From positions 868,001-932,000 of the forward strand of contig NZ_FOYL01000002.1 in assembly GCF_900115955.1 (NCBI RefSeq): DNA of 64,000 nucleotides, read 5' to 3'. The notes below the pieces were generated by a model that saw only the letters and a list, made by a program, of their open reading frames with translations, ran no database searches and was not told the origin of the DNA. Origin of the DNA: Lentzea waywayandensis (GTDB taxonomy: Bacteria > Actinomycetota > Actinomycetes > Mycobacteriales > Pseudonocardiaceae). A program made the translations under genes and the position numbers. The first letter of the stretch is position 1. Each line of letters opens with the position of its first letter. This document shows, piece after piece, positions 41,868 to 49,188 of the stretch.

Positions 41868-42679
41868 TGAAACGTCCGTCCTTCGCGATCTACGGCTTCC
41901 TCGCCGCGTTCGTGCTCGGCTCCGCCTTCCCGTTCTACTGGTCGTTCCTGGTCGCCAGCCGCGACAACGCTGTCCTCACCGGCGACTTCACGCTGATCCC
42001 CGGCGGGAACTTCTTCACCAACGCGGCACGGGTGTTCGACACCGTGCCGTTCTGGAAGGCACTGGGCAACAGCTTCATCGTGTCCGGCACCGTGACGTTC
42101 TCGGTGGTGCTGCTGTCGACGCTGGCCGGGTTCGCCTTCGCCAAGCTGCGCTTCCGCGGCCGGGGCGTGCTGTTCCTGTTCGTCGTGGCAACGTTGGCAG
42201 TGCCGACCCAGCTCGGGATCATCCCGCTGTACATGGCGATGGCCGAGTTCGGCTGGGCCGGCGAACTCGAGGCCGTGATCGTGCCGAACCTCGTCACCGC
42301 GTTCGGCGTGTTCTGGATGCGGCAGTACCTGCTCGACGCCATCCCCGACGAGCTCGTCGAGGCGGCGCGGATGGACGGCTGCAGCCTGTGGCGCGCGTTC
42401 TGGCACGTCGCGCTGCCCGCCGCCCGGCCGGCCGCCGCCATGCTCGGCGTGTTCACGTTCATGCAGTCCTGGAACGACTTCCTGTGGCCGTTGGTCGTGC
42501 TCAACGCCGACAACCCGACTCTCCAGGTCGCCCTGGAGAAGCTGCAGAGCGGCTACTACGTCGACTACTCGCTCGTACTCGCCGGAACCACGCTCGCGAC
42601 GGTTCCGGTGCTCATCGTCTTCCTCGTACTCGGGCGGCAGATCGTCGCCGGTGTCATGCAGGGCGCCGTCAAGGGGTGA
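41864..42679 (+). CDS. cebG: Cello-oligosaccharide ABC transporter permease
   Basis: 271 residues, six membrane segments with EAA loop VEAARMDGCSLWRAFWHVAL. ATG 41864 overlaps the cebF stop by 4 nt and has GGAGGG upstream. Second half of the permease dimer. The beta-glucosidase gene begins 2 nt after its stop, so import and intracellular cleavage are cotranscribed. Confidence 0.93.
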   Translation: MMKRPSFAIYGFLAAFVLGSAFPFYWSFLVASRDNAVLTGDFTLIPGGNFFTNAARVFDTVPFWKALGNSFIVSGTVTFSVVLLSTLAGFAFAKLRFRGRGVLFLFVVATLAVPTQLGIIPLYMAMAEFGWAGELEAVIVPNLVTAFGVFWMRQYLLDAIPDELVEAARMDGCSLWRAFWHVALPAARPAAAMLGVFTFMQSWNDFLWPLVVLNADNPTLQVALEKLQSGYYVDYSLVLAGTTLATVPVLIVFLVLGRQIVAGVMQGAVKG

Positions 42680-42681
42680 AA

Positions 42682-44058
42682 ATGGAGAACATTGTTTTCC
42701 CGCAGGGTTTTCTGTGGGGAGCCGCCACCGCGGCGTTCCAGGTGGAAGGTGCGACCGGCGTGGACGGCCGCACCGACTCCATCTGGGACGCGTTCTGCCG
42801 GGTGCCCGGCAACGTCGTCGGTGGCGACAACGGCGAACCCGCCGCCGACCACTACCGGCGCTTCGAGCAGGACGTCGCCATGATGGCCGACCTGGGCCTC
42901 AAGGCGTACCGGTTCTCGATCGCCTGGCCACGGGTGCGGCCGGATGGCGGGAAGGTCAACCAGGCGGGGCTCGACTTCTACCGGCGGCTGATCGACACGT
43001 TGCTGGCGCACGACATCGTGCCGTGGCCGACGCTCTACCACTGGGACCTGCCGCAGAAGCTGGAGGAGACGGGCGGCTGGGCGAACCGCGACACGGCGTT
43101 CCGCTTCGCCGACTACGCGGCCTCCACCGTCGAGGCTCTCGGTGACCGCGTCGGCACGTGGACGACGATGAACGAGCCGTGGTGCTCGGCGTTCCTCGGT
43201 TACGCGGGCGGAATCCACGCACCCGGCCGCACCGAGCCGGCGGCCGCCGTCGCCGCGGTGCACCACCTGCTGCTCGCGCACGGACTCGCGGCCGACACCA
43301 TCCGCGCCGCCCAGCCGGACGCCAAGGTGGGCATCACGCTCAACATGTACCCGATCATTCCCGTGGACCCCGGCAACCCGGCGGACCTCGACGTCGCGCG
43401 CCGGCTCGACGGGTTGCAGCAGCGGATCTTCCTGGACCCGTTGCTGCGCGGTGAGTACCCGGCCGACATCGTCGCGGACCTCGAACCGTTCGGGTTCAGC
43501 GAGCACGTCAAGGAGGGCGACCTCGGCGTCATCTCGGGTCCGATGGACATGCTCGGCGTCAACTACTACACCGAGCACTACGTCAGCTCCTCTCCCAACG
43601 GGGAGACCGGTCCGTCGCCGTGGGTCGGCGTGCAGCACGCCTCGTTCCCGCCCAGGGACGCCCCCATGACCGACATGGGCTGGGAGGTCAGGCCGGACGG
43701 GCTCACCGCCGTGCTGATGCGGGTGCACAACGACTACCCGCGACTTCCGTTGTACATCACGGAGAACGGCGCCGCGTTCCGCGACGACTTCTCCGGCACC
43801 GGTGCGATCGACGACGTGGACCGCACCGGTTTCATCGCCTCCCACCTGCGCGCCGCCCACGCGGCCATCGAGGCGGGGGTCGACCTGCGCGGCTACTTCT
43901 GCTGGTCGCTGCTGGACAACTTCGAGTGGGCAGAGGGGTACGCGAAGCGGTTCGGCATCGTCCACGTCGACTACGACACCCAGATTCGCACGCCGAAGAT
44001 GAGTGCGAGGTGGTACAGCAGAGTGGCCCGCGACAACGCGCTGGTCGCGGTCTCATGA
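42682..44058 (+). CDS. bglC: GH1 beta-glucosidase
   Basis: 458 residues, no signal peptide, so cytoplasmic. GH1 hallmarks: N-terminal FLWGAATAAFQVEGA, acid/base Glu in TTMNEPWC (about 163), nucleophile Glu in LYITENGAAF (about 360), and CWSLLDNFEWAEGY with the aglycone/substrate-binding residues. It hydrolyses imported cellobiose and cello-oligosaccharides to glucose. ATG 42682 lies 2 nt after cebG. Its stop overlaps the next LacI gene by 4 nt, so the repressor is made from the operon it is expected to control. Confidence 0.95.
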   Translation: MENIVFPQGFLWGAATAAFQVEGATGVDGRTDSIWDAFCRVPGNVVGGDNGEPAADHYRRFEQDVAMMADLGLKAYRFSIAWPRVRPDGGKVNQAGLDFYRRLIDTLLAHDIVPWPTLYHWDLPQKLEETGGWANRDTAFRFADYAASTVEALGDRVGTWTTMNEPWCSAFLGYAGGIHAPGRTEPAAAVAAVHHLLLAHGLAADTIRAAQPDAKVGITLNMYPIIPVDPGNPADLDVARRLDGLQQRIFLDPLLRGEYPADIVADLEPFGFSEHVKEGDLGVISGPMDMLGVNYYTEHYVSSSPNGETGPSPWVGVQHASFPPRDAPMTDMGWEVRPDGLTAVLMRVHNDYPRLPLYITENGAAFRDDFSGTGAIDDVDRTGFIASHLRAAHAAIEAGVDLRGYFCWSLLDNFEWAEGYAKRFGIVHVDYDTQIRTPKMSARWYSRVARDNALVAVS

Positions 44059-45074
44059 CGGAAGGCAGGAGTCGCCGCCCCGGCCCGCGCATCGAGGAGG
44101 TCGCGCGCGTGGCCGGGGTGTCGAAGTCCACCGTCTCCAGGGTGATCAACGGCGAGAAGTACGTGAGCGAGCGGTCGCGGCAGGCGGTGCACCGCGCGAT
44201 CGCGCTGCTCGGGTACAGCCCGAACCACGCCGCGCGCACCCTGGCCGGCAGCAAGGCGAACGCGATCGCCCTGGTCATCTCCGAGCAGGGCAGCCGGGTG
44301 CTCGCCGACCCGTTCTTCGCCCAGGTGCTGCGCGGGGTGCACGCCGAGCTCGCCGGGCGGCACGTGCAGCTCCTGCTGATGATGAACCAACCGCTCGACG
44401 GTGAGGACCAGATCGCGTACCTCACCGGCGGGCACGTCGACGGTGCCCTCGTGGTGAGCCTGCACGGCGAGGACCCGTTGCCGAGGACGTTGCACGAGAC
44501 GGGGCTGCCCATCGTGGTGGGCGGCCGTCCGCTCGCGGGCGGCTCCGTCCCGTTCGTCGACGCCGACAACTTCAACGGCGCGCTGGGGGCCGTGCGGTTC
44601 CTCATCTCGTTGGGCCGCGAGAAGATAGCGACGATCGCCGGACCGCACGACATGGCGGTCGGCATGGATCGCCTGAGCGGCTGGCGGTGCGGGCTCGCGG
44701 AACACGGCATGGCCGTGGAACTCGTGGTGCACAGCGACTTCACGCCCGACAGCGGCGCGCTCGCGATGGAGGAGCTGCTGCGCAGGGCACCTGATCTCGA
44801 CGCGGTCTTCGTCGCGGCGGACATCATGGCGCTCGGAGCGTTGCGGGTGCTCCAGGCACGTGGCTACCGGATCCCCGACGACGTGGCGGTCGTGGGGTTC
44901 GACGACTCCGTGCTCGCCGCGACGGCCGTACCGCCGCTCACCACCGTGCGGCAGGACGTGGAGGGGTTCGGCCGGACCATGACCTGGCGGCTGCTGGCCG
45001 AGCTGGCGGGCGAGGAGAAGCTGCCGCAGTCCATGCTGCTGCCCACGTCACTGGTGCGCCGGGCGAGCGCCTGA
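44055..45074 (+). CDS. cebR: LacI-family repressor, CebR paralogue 2
   Basis: 339 residues, very like the protein at 38253: same RPGPRIEEVARVAGVSKSTV N terminus, hinge ARTLAGSKANAIALVISEQG and C terminus LLPTSLVRRASA. Differences concentrate in the sugar-binding domain (MMNQPLDGEDQIAYL, RCGLAEHGMAVELVVHSDF), which may change the inducer. ATG 44055 overlaps the bglC stop (ATGA). Being last in the cebEFG-bglC operon it is autoregulated through the operator at 39581. I give it the cebR symbol by position; which paralogue is the functional CebR equivalent is not decidable here. Confidence 0.88.
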   Translation: MTEGRSRRPGPRIEEVARVAGVSKSTVSRVINGEKYVSERSRQAVHRAIALLGYSPNHAARTLAGSKANAIALVISEQGSRVLADPFFAQVLRGVHAELAGRHVQLLLMMNQPLDGEDQIAYLTGGHVDGALVVSLHGEDPLPRTLHETGLPIVVGGRPLAGGSVPFVDADNFNGALGAVRFLISLGREKIATIAGPHDMAVGMDRLSGWRCGLAEHGMAVELVVHSDFTPDSGALAMEELLRRAPDLDAVFVAADIMALGALRVLQARGYRIPDDVAVVGFDDSVLAATAVPPLTTVRQDVEGFGRTMTWRLLAELAGEEKLPQSMLLPTSLVRRASA

Positions 45075-45106
45075 TCGTGCTTGCACCCCACCGTTTCGAT
45101 CGCCCT

Positions 45107-45138
45107 CGCGTCGAATCGAATCGAACCCATTCGACGCG
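45107..45138 (+). terminator. Hairpin after the ceb operon
   Basis: Perfect 10-bp stem CGCGTCGAAT (45107-45116) / ATTCGACGCG (45129-45138), 12-nt loop containing TCGAATCGA. It follows cebR by 32 nt. Two other hairpins in this island share the TCGAATCGA core (47761 and 49048). Confidence 0.6.
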
Positions 45139-45220
45139 GAAGTAATTCCTCCCGGGCCTGAACCAGAGCCAGGACCAGGCCGTATTACGACATGCGAGTG
45201 GGAGAGAGCGGGGGTTGCGG

Positions 45221-45532
45221 ATGCAGGCGGGCCGATTCTTCGACGATTCACCGGACGACGATCCGGAACTGCCGGACACAGCGGTGCTGCGCGTGCTGTG
45301 GATGACCGCGCAGGGAATGGTGTGGCCGTGGCTGCTGCAGAGCATGTGCCGCGGCGACGCCATCGAGCACGCCCTGAAGAGCGAGCTGATCTGGGCGCCG
45401 GTCGGCGACCACCTCGGCTACCACATCACGGACGCCGGGCGGCGGCGCATCATGGACTGGTACCAGGAGAACCGCCCCGGCCGGGGTTCGCAGGACGACT
45501 CGGCGCACTGGCGCGCCGTCACCATGCGCTGA
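45221..45532 (+). CDS. Small hypothetical protein
   Basis: 103 residues: an acidic N terminus (FFDDSPDDDPELPDTAV) and a helical body (VWPWLLQSMCRGDAIEHALK, then DHLGYHITDAGRRRIMDWYQ) that could be a small winged-helix or helical fold; ITDAGRRRI resembles the wing of PadR/MarR-like proteins, but I cannot assign a family. ATG 45221 follows a GGGGG-rich stretch that may serve as Shine-Dalgarno; TTG 45215 is in frame. Stands between the ceb operon and the convergent GH42 gene. Confidence 0.55.
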   Translation: MQAGRFFDDSPDDDPELPDTAVLRVLWMTAQGMVWPWLLQSMCRGDAIEHALKSELIWAPVGDHLGYHITDAGRRRIMDWYQENRPGRGSQDDSAHWRAVTMR

Positions 45533-45559
45533 ACGACGTCGACCGGACTAGGCGAACAC

Positions 45560-47653
45560 CTACCGGTCCGACGCGAACACGCGCACGTCCCGTTCCCCGA
45601 GTGCGACGCGCCCGCCCGCCGGAACGCCGTCACCGCCCAGCAGGTCGGTGAGCGCGACCGGCGTGACGACCTCGGTGCGGTCTCCGCTCCAGTTGTGCAC
45701 CACGTGAAGACGACGTCCGTCCGGCGAGGTGCCGGTCGTCACGGTGACCGTCTCCGGGAGATCCGCCCAGCCCGACACCGGTGCGGGCGCGAGCCACCTC
45801 GCGAGCGCGGCGGCGAGAGCGCGGCCGGGCACCGTGCCGACGCAGGTGACACGACCGGCGCCGTGCCGCCGGGTGGTGACCGCGGGCCAGCGTCCGAAGT
45901 GGTCGTGGTCGTACTCCACGAGCACGTCCGCGTCGGTGAGCGTGTACCCCTCGACCCACCGGGTGGCGACCGCGTCCGCGGGCAGGTGCGGCGCGAATCC
46001 CGCCGCGGCACGCACGCGCAGGTCGCCGGAGAGGTTGCTGAACTCGTCGTAGTGGACGCCCGCCGCCTCGGTGAGGCGGCCGGGAGCGGGTTCGTGGCGT
46101 GCCCTGCCCTCCTGGTCGGCGTAGGCGGTGCGAGGTCCGATGACCAGGTGGCCGCCCGAGCGCGCGTACTCCGCGAGCCAGTCGATCGTCGCGTCGTCGG
46201 CGAGGTACAGGGCGGGCGCGATCAGCACGGGGTGCCGTCGCGCGGCCTCCTCCAGGTCGGGCAGCCGGCGGGCGTGGATCATCCGCACCTGCCGTCCCGC
46301 CTCGAACGCGCCCCGGTAGAACGAGTCGAAGATCCGCTGGTACGCGGCGGCGTCCGGCCCACCGTCCGGAGTGGACAGCGGAGGGTACTTCTGCATGAAC
46401 CACTTGCTGGGCACCGAGTGGACGATCGCGATGTCGGCGTCCGGCTCGACGCCCGCGACCGCCGCGCCCGCGGTCTCGAACTCGGCTCCCAGCCTCACGA
46501 GCTCGCTGTACACGCGACCGGGCCGGCCGCTGTGCGGGAGCACGCCGCCCCAGTAGGTCTCCGCGCCGAAGTGCAGCGTGTGCCAGTGCCAGTACTCGAT
46601 CATCCGCGCGCCGCGGGCCACGAACGCCCAGGCGGCCTGGCGCCACTGGCCGTCGTAGGCGGGACGGTTGTCCCAGGGCGAGCCGATGTTCCCGGCGTTG
46701 GTCTCGGTGACCAGGAACGGTTCCCGGCGGGAGGAGAAGATCCAGTCGGCACCGCGGTAGAACGCCCAGACTCCCCTGGTCTTCCAGCCCTGCTCGTGGT
46801 CGTCCGGCGTGGGGTCGGGCAGCGTGAGCCCGTCCTGCATGTCGTAGTAGGGGTTCGCGGCGGTGACGTCCACGTGGTCGGTCAGCTCGTCGTCGTTCAG
46901 AGCCACGTGCGGGTAGTGCAGGCAGGTGGTGACGAACTGCTCCGGCCGCGCGTGCTCGCGGACGATGCCGGCCTGCCACGCGACGAACTCCGTGGTCTGC
47001 CGTGCCTGGAAGGCGCGCCACGCGACGTCGTACTGCGGCTGGGCGTTGCCCTCCGGCGTCCACAGGTCGGCCCAGTCCGACAGCCGATGGGACCAGTACA
47101 CCAGGCCCCACGCGCGGTTGAGGTTCTCGACGTCGCCGTAGGTGGCGCGCAGGTGGTCGACGAAGCGCTGGAACACGCCGTGGTTGTGCAGCAGGTGCAC
47201 GCCCGGTTCGTTGTCCACCTGGAAACCGATGACCGAGGGGTGGCCGGCGTACCGCTCGGCGATCCTGCGCGTGACCCGTTCGGCGTGGAAGCGGAAGGCG
47301 GGGTGGGTGAAGTCGACCTCCTGCCGGGCTCCCCAGCCGACGCGCCGGCCGTCGGCCCGCTCGGCCGCGATCTCCGGGTACTGCCGGGCGAGCCACGGCG
47401 GCACCGCGTACGTCGGCGTGCCGAGCACGACGAAGATCCCGCGTTCGTGAGCGCCGTCGAGCACCGGCTGGAGCCAGTCCAGCTCGAACCGGCCGTTCTC
47501 CGGCTCCCACGTCGACCACACCGACTCGCCGACCCTGATGACGGTGAAACCGGCCTGTGCCATCAGGTCCAGGTCGGTTTCGAGCCGCTCGTACGGCTGG
47601 TACTCGTGGTAGTACGCGGCGCCGAACAACACCCGCTCGGGCAGGACAGCCAT
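45560..47653 (-). CDS. GH42 beta-galactosidase
   Basis: 697 residues, three-domain GH42: N-terminal barrel opening with LFGAAYYHEYQPYERLETDL and WSTWEPENGRFELDWL, acid/base Glu in FQVDNEPGVH (about 152), nucleophile Glu in FLVTETNAGN (about 315), then the trimerisation domain with a Rossmann-like glutamine-amidotransferase fold (VLIAPALYLADD, GGHLVIGPRT) and a small beta domain. No signal peptide: an intracellular enzyme for beta-galactosides such as galacto-oligosaccharides from plant galactans. ATG 47653 has GGAGG about 5 nt upstream. No CebR-type site is in front, so it is probably controlled separately. Confidence 0.93.
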   Translation of the reverse strand: MAVLPERVLFGAAYYHEYQPYERLETDLDLMAQAGFTVIRVGESVWSTWEPENGRFELDWLQPVLDGAHERGIFVVLGTPTYAVPPWLARQYPEIAAERADGRRVGWGARQEVDFTHPAFRFHAERVTRRIAERYAGHPSVIGFQVDNEPGVHLLHNHGVFQRFVDHLRATYGDVENLNRAWGLVYWSHRLSDWADLWTPEGNAQPQYDVAWRAFQARQTTEFVAWQAGIVREHARPEQFVTTCLHYPHVALNDDELTDHVDVTAANPYYDMQDGLTLPDPTPDDHEQGWKTRGVWAFYRGADWIFSSRREPFLVTETNAGNIGSPWDNRPAYDGQWRQAAWAFVARGARMIEYWHWHTLHFGAETYWGGVLPHSGRPGRVYSELVRLGAEFETAGAAVAGVEPDADIAIVHSVPSKWFMQKYPPLSTPDGGPDAAAYQRIFDSFYRGAFEAGRQVRMIHARRLPDLEEAARRHPVLIAPALYLADDATIDWLAEYARSGGHLVIGPRTAYADQEGRARHEPAPGRLTEAAGVHYDEFSNLSGDLRVRAAAGFAPHLPADAVATRWVEGYTLTDADVLVEYDHDHFGRWPAVTTRRHGAGRVTCVGTVPGRALAAALARWLAPAPVSGWADLPETVTVTTGTSPDGRRLHVVHNWSGDRTEVVTPVALTDLLGGDGVPAGGRVALGERDVRVFASDR

Positions 47654-47760
47654 CAGGAGACCTCCGTGGTGAGCGGGACGCTCACGTGATCATCGGAGGC
47701 TTCTCCCGGTGGCGCAACGGAAGTCGGCGCTTCCGTTGGGGCGCTGCGCCTTTCGGGGCA

Positions 47761-47787
47761 CGTTCGACTCGAATCGACAGTCGAACG
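47761..47787 (-). terminator. Hairpin between FMN reductase and GH42 genes
   Basis: Perfect 9-bp stem CGTTCGACT (47761-47769) / AGTCGAACG (47779-47787) around CGAATCGAC. It lies 8 nt after the FMN reductase stop on the minus strand. Confidence 0.55.
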
Positions 47788-47795
47788 CGGCCCGG

Positions 47796-48353
47796 TCAGA
47801 CGGTCGCGGTCGTGCGGGCGGCCAGGCCCTCGATGACGCCGGACAGCTTCTCGGTGACCTCGGGGTCGTCGACCGGGTGGAGCTCGGCGAAGCGCACGAC
47901 GGAGCCGGGGATCGACAGGGTCAGGTCCTCGGCGACCTCGCCGCCGGCGATCTTGACGGCCTTGCGGGCCTCGTCCTGCGCCCACACCCCGCCGTACTGG
48001 CCGAACGCGGTGCCCACGACGGCGACCGGCTTGCCGGACAGGGCGCCGGCACCGTAGGGACGCGACAGCCAGTCGATGGCGTTCTTCAGCACCGCGGGAA
48101 TGGTGCCGTTGTACTCGGGCGACACCAGCAGCAGCGCGTCAGCCTGCGCGGCGGCCTCCCGCAGCTTCACGGCGGAAGCGGGGACGCTGCCTTCGGCGTC
48201 GATGTCCTCGTTGTAGAACGGCACGGTGTCCAGGCCGTCGAACAGACCGACCTCGACGTGCTCCGGCGCGATCTGGACCGCGGCCTCGGCGAGCCTGCGG
48301 TTGTGCGATCCGGCGCGGAGGCTGCCGACGAGCGTGAGGATGCGGACGGCCAT
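47796..48353 (-). CDS. NADPH-dependent FMN reductase
   Basis: 185 residues with a flavodoxin-like fold. FMN phosphate loop GSLRAGSHNRRLA near the N terminus, second loop SPEYNGTIPAVLKNAIDWLS around 78-97, then GTAFGQYGG. Family members reduce FMN, quinones, azo dyes or chromate. ATG 48353. Divergent from the TetR gene at 48440 with a palindrome between, so oxidative or electrophile stress control through TetR is likely. Confidence 0.9.
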   Translation of the reverse strand: MAVRILTLVGSLRAGSHNRRLAEAAVQIAPEHVEVGLFDGLDTVPFYNEDIDAEGSVPASAVKLREAAAQADALLLVSPEYNGTIPAVLKNAIDWLSRPYGAGALSGKPVAVVGTAFGQYGGVWAQDEARKAVKIAGGEVAEDLTLSIPGSVVRFAELHPVDDPEVTEKLSGVIEGLAARTTATV

Positions 48354-48396
48354 GACGTGACTCCCAGGTGCAGATGGTGATCGAGCGACTACCCCC

Positions 48397-48418
48397 TAAA
48401 CGGGACGCGGCCCGGTTA
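48397..48418. promoter_or_regulatory. Probable TetR operator between FMN reductase and TetR genes
   Basis: Imperfect inverted repeat TAAACGGG (48397-48404) / CCCGGTTA (48411-48418), 7 of 8 pairs. Just downstream, TAGGCT (48428-48433) can serve as -10 for the TetR gene. Confidence 0.5.
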
Positions 48419-48439
48419 TCTTCCGGCTAGGCTGCGAAG

Positions 48440-49039
48440 GTGATCGACGGCACACCCGTCCCGCTCGCCGGGCCGGAGACGAACCTGCGCGCGGACGCGG
48501 TGCGCAACAGGGCCCTGTTGCTCGAAGCGGCGACGCGCATCGCGAGCGAACGAGGTGCCGCGGCGATCACGATGGAGACCGTGGCCACGGCGGCGGGGGT
48601 CGGCAAGGGCACGGTGTCGCGCCGCTTCGGCGACCGCAACGGACTGCTGCGGGCGTTGCTGGACCACTCGGAGAGCCGGTTCCAGGAGGCGTTCCTGAGC
48701 GGTCCTCCGCCGCTCGGGCCGGGCGCCGACGCCGCCACGAGGCTCAGGGCGTTCGGTCCCGCCCTCCTGCGCCACGAGCACGAGCACCGCGACCTCTACC
48801 TGGCGGCCGAGCCGCCGCCCGACCGCCGGTTCGCGGTCCCGGCCGATCAGCTGCGGCACAGGCACGTGGTCGTGCTGCTGCGCGAGGTCCTCCCCGGCGC
48901 CGACTCCGACCTGCTCGCCCACACCCTGCTGGCCTCGGTGGACGTCGTCCTGGCCGACCACCTCCTGCGCGAGGGCGGCATGTCGCTGGAGCGACTCGAG
49001 GCCGGGTGGCACGACCTCGTCGACCGACTCCTGGGCTGA
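48440..49039 (+). CDS. TetR-family regulator
   Basis: 199 residues: TetR helix-turn-helix (NRALLLEAATRIASERGAAA, ITMETVATAAGVGKGTVSRR, FGDRNGLLRALLDH) and a helical ligand domain. GTG 48440 lies 6 nt after the -10 TAGGCT, so translation is probably leaderless. It is divergent from the FMN reductase and probably represses it and itself via 48397-48418. A complex hairpin follows 8 nt after its stop. Confidence 0.88.
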   Translation: MIDGTPVPLAGPETNLRADAVRNRALLLEAATRIASERGAAAITMETVATAAGVGKGTVSRRFGDRNGLLRALLDHSESRFQEAFLSGPPPLGPGADAATRLRAFGPALLRHEHEHRDLYLAAEPPPDRRFAVPADQLRHRHVVVLLREVLPGADSDLLAHTLLASVDVVLADHLLREGGMSLERLEAGWHDLVDRLLG

Positions 49040-49047
49040 CCGTCCCC

Positions 49048-49091
49048 GATCGCCCTCGCGGATCGAGTCGAATCGAGGGTCGAATGCGATC
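49048..49091 (+). terminator. Compound hairpin after TetR gene
   Basis: Outer GATCG (49048-49052) / CGATC (49087-49091) and inner CCCTCG (49053-49058) / CGAGGG (49074-49079), with TCGAATCGA in the right half of the loop. It shares CGATCGCCCTCGCG with the hairpin region at 45097. Confidence 0.5.
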
Positions 49092-49107
49092 AGTGACCGC
49101 ACGGGGC

Positions 49108-49137
49108 TTGTAGCCGTCCCCGAACTCGCCCTACGGT
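49108..49137 (+). promoter_or_regulatory. Promoter of the second GH9 gene
   Basis: TTGTAG (49108-49113), 18 nt, TACGGT (49132-49137). The predicted start falls inside or at the edge of the operator at 49141. Confidence 0.45.
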
Positions 49138-49140
49138 CCC

Positions 49141-49154
49141 TGGGAGCGCTCCCA
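49141..49154. promoter_or_regulatory. CebR-type operator upstream of second GH9 cellulase
   Basis: Perfect TGGGAGCGCTCCCA, 3 nt downstream of the -10 and 34 nt before the start codon: the same geometry as at 35440 and 39581. Confidence 0.8.
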
Positions 49155-49188
49155 GAAGACCGTCGACGAGGACGGAGACCCTCCCAGC

